From contig CAMYYY010000012.1 in assembly GCA_947303715.1 (NCBI GenBank), positions 1 to 62,177 on the forward strand: a DNA stretch of 62,177 nt. The letters are read 5' to 3'. Below, in pieces: positions 56,265 through 62,177 of the stretch (the stretch's first letter is position 1; every line of letters starts with the position of its first letter). Origin of the DNA: an uncultured Bacteroidales bacterium. Its GTDB lineage: Bacteria; Bacteroidota; Bacteroidia; Bacteroidales; Bacteroidaceae. The position numbers and the translations under genes are program-made. The notes beneath the pieces are model-generated. The model was not told where the DNA came from, did no database searches, and saw nothing but the letters and a program-made list of their open reading frames with translations.

Positions 56265-58568
56265 ATGTCTGAAGGAATAGATGCAATCATGCAAAGCGAC
56301 CGAATCATCATCCGCGGTGCGCGGGAGAACAACCTCAAGGACATCTCGCTGGAGATACCGAAACATCAGATAACTGTCTTCACAGGTGTCAGCGGCTCGG
56401 GCAAGAGCTCTCTGGTACTCGATACCATAGCCGCCAAGAGCCGTCGCGAACTGAACGACACCTTTCCAACCTTCGTGCAGCAATATCTCCCCAAGTATGG
56501 TCGTCCGCATGTTGATGCCATTGAGAACCTGCCCATAGCCATTGTCATCGACCAGAAGAAGCCGGGTCAGAATTCACGTTCAACGGTAGGCACTTATACT
56601 GATGTCAACGCCTTGCTGCGTCTGCTTTTTTCACGAGTCGGACAGCCTTTCGTCGGCTATGCCGAGTCGTTCAGTTTCAATCATCCTGAAGGCAGCTGTC
56701 CTCGTTGTTCAGGCTTGGGTGAGATTCGCGAGCTGGACATTCATAAGTTGGTTGATTTCGACAAGAGCCTCAATGACGAGGATACTATCCACTACATCGC
56801 CTTCGGAAAGGGTGGATGGCGCTGGATACGCTACGCCCACAGCGGACTCTTCGACCTCGACAAGAAGATACGTGACTATACTCCCGAGGAACTTGACCTC
56901 TTCCTTAACAGCCCGCAGATTCGTCTGAAGAACCCGCCTTCCAACTGGCCCAAAACGGCCAAGTACGAAGGACTTATCCCTCGCATGTACCGCAGTATTA
57001 TCAATAGTGAAGAAGGGCTGCTCCATGCTGCGGTACTGAATCCTATGCTCCGAATGGGTGTCTGTCCCGATTGTGGCGGTACAAGGCTCAGCCCGAGAGT
57101 GCTTTCGTGCAAGATTGAAGGGAAAAATATTGCCGAAGTCAGCGCTCTCTCCATTACGAAACTTAATGCCTGGATACGTTCCCTTACGTCGCCCTTGGCC
57201 GTTGATCTGAAAGCAGCCATTGGCGCTCGTCTGACGGCGCTGGAGGAAATCGGTCTCGGCTACCTCAGTCTTGACCGTGCAGTCGGCACCCTCTCCGGCG
57301 GCGAGGCACAGCGTTGCAAGATAGCCAAGTATATCAACTCCTCCCTTTCCGACGTTCTCTATATCCTTGATGAACCCAGCACGGGACTCCACAACCACGA
57401 CATCGAATTGATGAAACACTCTGTACGTCGTCTGCGCGATGCTGGCAATACCGTGTTGCTTGTCGAGCATCATAGGGAGATGATACGCATCGCTGACCAT
57501 ATTGTTGACATGGGGCCTGGCCCAGGTGCCGATGGAGGGCAGATTATCTTTGAGGGTGCTTACGATGCGCTGTTGCATAGCCAGACTGCTACGGGTCAGG
57601 TGCTCTGCACGCTGGGCGACTACAAGGCGCAACCTCGCGCAGCCCATCAGTTCTTCCCCCTTGAACACGCCACGCTTCACAACCTCAAGGACGTCTCCGT
57701 CTCCTTCCCGATGGGAGTGCTGGCCGTCGTGGCTGGTGTGGCAGGTTCGGGTAAGAGTTCGCTCATGGAGAGCTTCCGCAACAGCTACCCCACGCCCAAT
57801 GACCTTGTTTATATTAGTCAGAAGAACATCGGCGTTAGCCTTCGTTCCACACCTGCTACCTACCTCGATGTCGCTCCTGACATCCGCAAGCGTTTCGCCA
57901 AGGCCCACCACATGAAGGAACTCTATTTCACCTTCAACGGCAAGGGCGCTTGTCCCGTCTGCGGCGGCAAAGGCGTCATCATCTCCGAGATGGCCTTCAT
58001 GGATAACATCGAGACCGTCTGCGAAGCTTGCGGTGGACTCCGTTACTCCAACGAGGCGTTGCAATACACCATCGAAGGTTCGTTTATTGGCCATGCAGAA
58101 GCTAACAAGGTTTCTTTGAACATCGCCCAGGTTTTCGACCTCTCCGTGCGGCGAGCCAGCGAATTCTTCCGTGGCACTATTATAGAGGAAAAACTGCGTC
58201 CATTGATGGATGTCGGACTCGGCTACCTGCATCTCAATCAGGCTCTTTCGACCCTTTCTGGCGGAGAGCTACAGCGCCTCAAACTCGCCTCTCATCTGAG
58301 TGAGCAGGGCAAGATATTCATTATTGACGAGCCTACCGACGGCCTCCATCTTCGCGATGTCCACCACCTTATTGCCCTCTTTGAGCGGATGGTCGATGCT
58401 GGGAATACACTCTACGTCATCGAACATAACACCGATGTCATCCGTGCCGCCGACTACGTCATCGAACTTGGTCCTGGCGCAGGCGAGAATGGAGGTCGCA
58501 TAATCTTTCAAGGCATTCCTGCAGAGATGAAAGCCTGCCCCGCCAGCGTCACAGCACAGTACTTATAA
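56265..58568 (+). CDS. UvrA2-type ABC excinuclease A paralogue
   Basis: A 767-residue protein of the UvrA family, shorter than the 940-residue UvrA that partners UvrB. Walker A GVSGSGKSS is near 41-49 with its signature LSGGEAQR near 343; the second ABC unit has GVAGSGKSSL and LSGGELQR near 664. Cysteine modules CPRCSGLG, CPDCGGTR and CPVCGGKG...CEACGG are present. The UvrB-binding insertion appears to be missing, as in UvrA2/DrrC-like forms linked to drug or DNA-adduct tolerance. The start could be 56265 or 56289 (MQSDRIIIRGAREN), the latter closer to the family. It lies directly after the tRNA-Cys terminator. Confidence 0.92.
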   Translation: MSEGIDAIMQSDRIIIRGARENNLKDISLEIPKHQITVFTGVSGSGKSSLVLDTIAAKSRRELNDTFPTFVQQYLPKYGRPHVDAIENLPIAIVIDQKKPGQNSRSTVGTYTDVNALLRLLFSRVGQPFVGYAESFSFNHPEGSCPRCSGLGEIRELDIHKLVDFDKSLNDEDTIHYIAFGKGGWRWIRYAHSGLFDLDKKIRDYTPEELDLFLNSPQIRLKNPPSNWPKTAKYEGLIPRMYRSIINSEEGLLHAAVLNPMLRMGVCPDCGGTRLSPRVLSCKIEGKNIAEVSALSITKLNAWIRSLTSPLAVDLKAAIGARLTALEEIGLGYLSLDRAVGTLSGGEAQRCKIAKYINSSLSDVLYILDEPSTGLHNHDIELMKHSVRRLRDAGNTVLLVEHHREMIRIADHIVDMGPGPGADGGQIIFEGAYDALLHSQTATGQVLCTLGDYKAQPRAAHQFFPLEHATLHNLKDVSVSFPMGVLAVVAGVAGSGKSSLMESFRNSYPTPNDLVYISQKNIGVSLRSTPATYLDVAPDIRKRFAKAHHMKELYFTFNGKGACPVCGGKGVIISEMAFMDNIETVCEACGGLRYSNEALQYTIEGSFIGHAEANKVSLNIAQVFDLSVRRASEFFRGTIIEEKLRPLMDVGLGYLHLNQALSTLSGGELQRLKLASHLSEQGKIFIIDEPTDGLHLRDVHHLIALFERMVDAGNTLYVIEHNTDVIRAADYVIELGPGAGENGGRIIFQGIPAEMKACPASVTAQYL

Positions 58569-58619
58569 AGGAACTATATGTCAGAAAAAAAACGTAACAC
58601 TAAAAATAAACTCCAAACA

Positions 58620-60437
58620 ATGAAAAAAACAGTTTTACTACTTTTTGTCTTGGCCTTAACGGGCTCAGCACAGCGTGTAATGGCACAGAACTCAGGACAG
58701 CTCTGGTGGGGCTATTTCACGGATTCCGATGCCAAAAGTCTTTCTTTTGACGGCTACTTAGGATATAGTCAGGCAACGACCTTCGATGTCGCCATTCGCA
58801 TCCCAGCAGGGCACCCTATTGCTGGAAGTGGAACAATAAAGTCCGTTCGTTTCTGGTTGGGCGACGACATCTCTTCCATCAACAGCAATTTGACGTTATG
58901 GATTTCCAGCAGTTTGCCCAACGACATTTCGTCTGCTGCCTATAAACAGACTGTTCCCAAGTCTTCGTTGAAAGGCCGTCTCAACGAAATTGAGCTTACC
59001 ACCCCATACAACATAAATAACAAAACGTGCTACATAGGATACTCATTCAGTATCAAAAGTAGCTCCTATCCCATCATGGGAGGTGGAGAAGATGAGGAAA
59101 ATGCTTGGTTCTTCCGCGTGACAGGGACTGACTGGATGGACTTCTGTGGCGATGGATACGGGTATGGCAAACTGGCCATGCAAGTTCTTCTTGAAGGGAT
59201 TGCTATTAGCAGCAATAGCGTTACTCCCTCCGACTTTGGCACAAATTATGTGTTGATGGGTTCCAAACTTAACGTACCGGTGAAGATTTCCAACTATGGC
59301 TCGGAAGTGATTAATTCCATAGCCTACACTATCTCCACAAACGGTAGCGTTTCGGAAGAACAAACCTGTAAAGTGAACAGCCTGACCTTCAATAATAGTG
59401 AAACGGTCAACATTCCCTTCTCAGCCGACAACGATACCAGGAAGTATGCAAAAACGCTGACCATAACCAAGGTTAATGGAGTGGCAAATGAGGCAGAGAG
59501 AAAGTCATCCGAGGGCTCGTTGATTACCATCTCCGAAAAGCCTGTTTCCACCCCTGTTGTGGAGGAATTCACCGGCACGTGGTGTGGTTGGTGTACGATT
59601 GGCTATGACGGTATGGAGAAGGCTAAGGCAACCTTTGGTGACAAAGCGGTCCTGATAGCCGTACATTCAGGCGATGTCATGGAGATATCGGACTACGCCC
59701 CTATTGCCAGCAGAGCCAGCAGTTACCCCAGTTCCATTATCAATCGTTCCATAGATACCTATCCTTCAGAAGGAAATCTGAAATACTATATCAATCAATG
59801 TCTGAACGATATTACGGTAGGTGAGATTAACGCCCGAGCCGCTTGGGCTAACATAGGCAAGAAATCCATCAAGATTGACACGGAGACAAAGTTTGTCTAT
59901 ACGGATGACAATGGGCAGTATGGCATCGCTTACGTTCTCATCGAGGATGGCCTGACGGGTACGGGCTCCGGATGGGCACAATCCAACTATCTGAGCGGAA
60001 ATGGCAGCTATGCAGCAGATTATCCGTTCTGGTACAGCGCTGGCTCTAAGGTGGCAGGCTTGGAGTTCAACCATGTGGCCGTTGCTGCATGGAGTATTGC
60101 CAATGGCGTCGATGGCTCTGTCAAATCGGCTATTCAAGCAGGGGAAATCCAAACATTCAGCAAGACGGTCGATATAACCTCCAAGAGTCTTATACAAGAT
60201 ATTTCAAGGCTGAAAGTTGTTGCCCTGCTGATTGACCGTACGACGGGCAATATCGTCAATGCTTCCGAGACTGCCATACGGGAATTTGGCCCCGATGCTA
60301 TTGATGAAATCCCGGCTTCCGCTGCCCAGGAGTTGGAGCGTTATACACTCGATGGCCGTAAGATAGTTGCTCCTCAAACCGGAGTGAACCTCGTCAAGAT
60401 GAGCGATGGAACGGTACGAAAAGTGTTTGTCAGATAG
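58620..60437 (+). CDS. Omp28-like exported protein with thioredoxin-type CxxC
   Basis: A 605-residue exported protein. The signal peptide is KKTVLLLFVLALTGSAQRVMAQ (cleavage after AMAQ-like site near 23). The N-terminal region is beta-rich. Residues about 315-480 match Omp28-related proteins: VVEEFTGTWCGWCTIGYDGM carries a WCGWC redox-type motif. The end (YTLDGRKIVAPQTGVNLVKMSDG) resembles the C-terminal signals of Bacteroidetes secreted proteins. It may be a surface thiol oxidoreductase or adhesin; the role is unproven. An earlier ATG at 58578 is possible but would push a charged stretch before the signal peptide. Confidence 0.85.
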   Translation: MKKTVLLLFVLALTGSAQRVMAQNSGQLWWGYFTDSDAKSLSFDGYLGYSQATTFDVAIRIPAGHPIAGSGTIKSVRFWLGDDISSINSNLTLWISSSLPNDISSAAYKQTVPKSSLKGRLNEIELTTPYNINNKTCYIGYSFSIKSSSYPIMGGGEDEENAWFFRVTGTDWMDFCGDGYGYGKLAMQVLLEGIAISSNSVTPSDFGTNYVLMGSKLNVPVKISNYGSEVINSIAYTISTNGSVSEEQTCKVNSLTFNNSETVNIPFSADNDTRKYAKTLTITKVNGVANEAERKSSEGSLITISEKPVSTPVVEEFTGTWCGWCTIGYDGMEKAKATFGDKAVLIAVHSGDVMEISDYAPIASRASSYPSSIINRSIDTYPSEGNLKYYINQCLNDITVGEINARAAWANIGKKSIKIDTETKFVYTDDNGQYGIAYVLIEDGLTGTGSGWAQSNYLSGNGSYAADYPFWYSAGSKVAGLEFNHVAVAAWSIANGVDGSVKSAIQAGEIQTFSKTVDITSKSLIQDISRLKVVALLIDRTTGNIVNASETAIREFGPDAIDEIPASAAQELERYTLDGRKIVAPQTGVNLVKMSDGTVRKVFVR

Positions 60438-60829
60438 TGCAATTCAAACATACAAACAGGCATGGCTTTAGGCTTGGAATCGTTGATTTCTTGACCTTCG
60501 GGCTGTTCTTCCTCTGCTACATGCCGTTAGGCGGTCTTCAGCAGGAGCTGGATGTCATTCTTGGCCGACGGACACAGCGGTATTGGGTGGCCTATCTTCT
60601 GGGCATACCCACGCTTTTCGTTTACACGCTTGTCTGGATGGCGCGGATAGCGGAGGAGCTGAAGGCCAAGGCCATTGAATTGGGTGTTGAAGGGCCCTAC
60701 ACTTCGTGGTGGCACATGTTCGGATGGAATGTGTTTGGCCTCCCCCTGATGGGCCCTGCTGTGGCCACGCAACGGTTCTTCGACACCCTCAATAGGGTTG
60801 AACGAAAGTTAAATGAACGTTTTTATTAA
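60437..60829 (+). CDS. DUF4234-like membrane protein
   Basis: A 130-residue protein with about three hydrophobic segments (VDFLTFGLFFLCYMPL, YLLGIPTLFVYTLVWM and a C-terminal one). The layout and the FLTFGLF...QQELD pattern resemble DUF4234 proteins, of unknown role. It starts at a GTG that overlaps the last base of the Omp28-like stop codon, so it is coupled to that gene. Confidence 0.7.
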   Translation: MQFKHTNRHGFRLGIVDFLTFGLFFLCYMPLGGLQQELDVILGRRTQRYWVAYLLGIPTLFVYTLVWMARIAEELKAKAIELGVEGPYTSWWHMFGWNVFGLPLMGPAVATQRFFDTLNRVERKLNERFY

Positions 60830-60838
60830 GCCAAATGA

Positions 60839-60865
60839 CCAAAGCAAAGCTTGCTTTAGCTTTGG
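60839..60865 (+). terminator. Terminator after the Omp28-DUF4234 pair
   Basis: CCAAAGC-AAAGC pairs with GCTTT-A-GCTTTGG, forming a 12-bp stem with a one-base bulge, 10 bases past the stop. There is no strong T-run, so termination is likely but not certain. Confidence 0.55.
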
Positions 60866-60998
60866 CATGGCGAGAAAACGAAGGATGGAATCCAACACGA
60901 AAACCATACCGCCCCACACAAAGGCCTTTCTAACCTGGCGAAAGGCCATTTTATGAGAACAGAGAACGGGATATACGTTTTTGTTTAAGTTCCCGCCA

Positions 60999-61062
60999 AA
61001 TCCAAGCGCTTGGAAGTTATAATCCAAGCGCTTGGATTTTACATTTCAAGCGCTTGGAATTA
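60999..61062. repeat. Three CCAAGCGCTTGG palindromes
   Basis: Perfect or near-perfect 12-18 bp palindromes at about 61001, 61023 and 61047, spaced 22-24 bases apart. Confidence 0.88.
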
Positions 61063-61285
61063 CGCTATACTCCTACGTTTTTTTCCTGATCGCTACGCAG
61101 AATCATAGAGTGATAGAAAAAATGACAAACTGAATCAAATTACCTGTCCCCTCGAAACCTGAACCAATCGAACCATCATCCATCGTACATCATCCATCGT
61201 ACATCTTCCCTCTTACATCTTCCCTCTTACATCTACCTTCGTCCCTCTTACTTCTTACCTCTTCCATCTTCCCTCTTACATCTCG

Positions 61286-61620
61286 TTGCGTGACGGGTTC
61301 CGAAGGAAGCGATTCCACTATAGAAGTGGTCTCTGCTGAGCGGTTTCCTTTTCAACCCGTCACTCAACCAAAGGCGTTTTCGGGCCGGGAAGGGCATCTG
61401 AGTAGAGTGGGGAAATAAGTTACAATCTGTAAGCAGGAGCAGAAGGGAGGGCATTTCCGAGTGACGGGTCAAAAAGGAAACTGCGCAGGAGAACGGAGTT
61501 TCTCCGTGGAATGGAGGAACCGGAAGTCCTTCGTTGCCGTCTGTCCTAACCTTCTCCCGGCCTGCAAACGTCGTCTTTCCAGGTCGTAGTTACAGATTGT
61601 AAGCAGGGAGATGTGATTTC
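61286..61620. repeat. Long structured inverted-repeat region
   Basis: GTTTCCTTTTCAACCCGTCACTC-like sequence at 61341-61366 pairs with GAGTGACGGGTCAAAAAGGAAAC-like sequence at 61459-61483. GTTACA-ATCTGTAAGCAGG recurs near 61411 and 61587. GGCCGGGAAG (near 61384) and CTTCTCCCGGCC (near 61551) can also pair. A further GTGACGGGTTCCGAAGGAAG lies at 61290-61309. Confidence 0.6.
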
Positions 61621-61624
61621 TCGC

Positions 61625-61695
61625 TTAAACGCCAAGCTGTCAGAATCAAACGCTGTCCCGCCAAAATCAAACGCTGTCCCCTCAGAATCAAACGC
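61625..61695. repeat. Three-unit direct repeat, CAAACGCTGTCCC
   Basis: The string ATCAAACGCTGT repeats at about 61646, 61668 and 61687 in the same orientation, with period about 20-22 and CAGAA or CAAAA before it. A degenerate fourth unit lies at the left edge. Confidence 0.82.
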
Positions 61696-61714
61696 TGTGA
61701 TGTCAGTCCCTTGC

Positions 61715-61800
61715 TTTGTGCGCTCAGCGCACTACGTCACGGCCACGACGTAGTGCGTCCGCAGATGGACGTAGTGCGTCCCGATGCAGACGCACTACAT
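61715..61800. repeat. Four-copy GACGTAGTGCGTC inverted/direct cluster
   Basis: Two forward copies (about 61747 and 61767) are flanked by two inverted copies (about 61726 and 61789), able to pair in more than one way. Confidence 0.82.
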
Positions 61801-62014
61801 CAATGGTCAATCGCAGTCCGGCGAAGCCTTGATAGCTATAGATGCCAGTCCTTTGTCATATCGGATACAAGGAGGAAAGGAGTTGGTTATAAGCACAAAT
61901 CATTAATCTTAATCATAAACCTTATATGCCCTCAGCCCTCATACATCATACATCATACATCAGCCCTCATACATCATTAACTCTTAACCATGAACCCTTA
62001 ACCCTTAACCATAT

Positions 62015-62177
62015 ATGCCCTCATACATCAGCCATCTTCTTTCTCTTGTAAGTACAAAATGTCCTGTCCCCCTCGATTCCCCAAATGCTGAACAGTTTGA
62101 GAAGATGAAGCGACTCATTGATCGCATCAACAAGGTCAATGGAACAGAGACCATTGTTCTTGGCAGTCAGCAATACA
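62015..62177 (+). CDS. Partial reading frame, UmuC C-terminal-like fragment
   Basis: An open frame from an ATG at 62015 to the window edge. From about residue 26 it reads SPNAEQFEKMKRLIDRIN then KVNGTETIVLGSQQY. That resembles the C-terminal tail of Bacteroidales UmuC/DNA polymerase V proteins (DUF4113-like). No polymerase domain lies upstream, so it is either a detached tail, a remnant, or a separate small protein continuing beyond the window. The first 20 codons run through a CATACATC repeat and are doubtful. Confidence 0.45.
   Translation, partial: MPSYISHLLSLVSTKCPVPLDSPNAEQFEKMKRLIDRINKVNGTETIVLGSQQY

Larger units (their letters stand above)
60830..62014. other. 1.2-kb gene-free region packed with repeats
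   Basis: In order: a terminator hairpin (60839-60865), a second hairpin GGCCTTTC/GAAAGGCC (60923-60947), CCAAGCGCTTGG palindromes (60999-61062), CATC/CTTAC-rich iterations (61165-61284), a long inverted-repeat region (61286-61620), CAAACGCTGTCCC units (61625-61695), GACGTAGTGCGTC units (61715-61800), and CATACATC/CTTAACC iterations (61925-62010). No supportable protein gene. Confidence 0.75.

Noticed and set aside
57502..57915. A 137-residue frame within the uvrA2 gene
   Set aside because: Out-of-frame Ser/Thr/Arg-rich overlap of a confident gene.
56709..58232. A 507-residue frame opposite the uvrA2 gene
   Set aside because: Shadow of a gene whose ABC motifs are unambiguous.
61625..61800. 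Possible CRISPR-like array
   Set aside because: Repeat units are only about 12-13 bases with 8-10 base gaps, no cas genes are present, and the second cluster alternates orientation.

Overview
The window reads as chromosomal DNA of a Bacteroidales bacterium, most likely a Prevotella-type member of the Prevotellaceae (inference). The support is: more than a dozen promoters of the Bacteroidetes form TTTG-N19/20-TAnnTTTG with few Shine-Dalgarno sites; the gene order bamD - rpoZ (Bacteroidetes-type omega) - DUF4293; an HU-related histone-like protein; a tandem two-kinase sensor of a Bacteroidetes-specific type; a GBE1-like (GH13_8) branching enzyme; and Omp28-like and DcaP-like surface proteins. 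No rRNA, CRISPR array, prophage or intact insertion sequence is visible. Two tRNA genes are present (Gly-CCC, Cys-GCA).

Layout. 0.2-3.5 kb: dnaK (-) and recA (+) diverge; dnaK has a near-perfect sigma-54 promoter. 3.7-13.7 kb (all -): a sensor-kinase/response-regulator/membrane-protein/GH2 lipoprotein operon, then xylB-xylA with its own promoter. 13.8-16.3 kb: a TrmH-type RNA methylase, a YafQ toxin-antitoxin pair and a zinc-ribbon protein. 16.7-22.5 kb: a GH2 beta-glucuronidase overlapping an HD phosphohydrolase, a uracil-DNA-glycosylase-like protein, a ResB-CcsA cytochrome c maturation protein and an outer-membrane porin. 22.7-31.5 kb (+): PBP1A, an inactive M16 peptidase homologue, a MORN protein, YhcH, glycogen branching enzyme and a membrane protein. 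31.6-36.6 kb (-): DUF4293, rpoZ, bamD, a D-2-hydroxyacid dehydrogenase and uvrB. 36.6-41.9 kb (-): an accessory block of poorly known genes (polyvalent-kinase-like, HU-like, winged-helix and two unknowns). 42.0-43.6 kb: a sodium/solute symporter. 43.9-46.9 kb (+): a RiPP operon. 47.0-56.0 kb (-): a FAD oxidoreductase, addB, addA, tRNA-Gly and tilS. 56.1-60.8 kb (+): tRNA-Cys, a short UvrA2, an Omp28-like thioredoxin-fold protein and a DUF4234 protein. 60.8-62.2 kb is mostly repeats, with the start of what looks like a UmuC C-terminal fragment at the edge.

The most interesting system is the five-gene operon at 43,948-46,865. A 70-residue precursor with six ACGX units (three C-x3-C modules spaced 18 residues apart) precedes a radical SAM/SPASM maturase. 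These are followed, with gaps of 5-16 bases, by an antibiotic-biosynthesis-monooxygenase protein, a quinone-reductase-like MDR protein and an HxlR regulator. The peptide/maturase pair matches the ACGX radical-SAM class known from family curation. Its link to an electrophile/quinone-response cassette, and the near-identical 112-116 bp direct repeats that bracket the operon, look new.

The second theme is repeats. Several families of short-period or palindromic elements sit both between genes and in frame inside conserved genes (uvrB, a D-2-hydroxyacid dehydrogenase, a histidine kinase, an M16 peptidase, the CcsA-type protein, a FAD oxidoreductase). One family has an 8-base unit that encodes the same 8-residue peptide (STSQQVNK) in every frame of one strand and a stop in every frame of the other. 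All in-gene copies either lie in the open orientation or carry a base change that removes the stop. Other repeats supply the stop codons of neighbouring genes.
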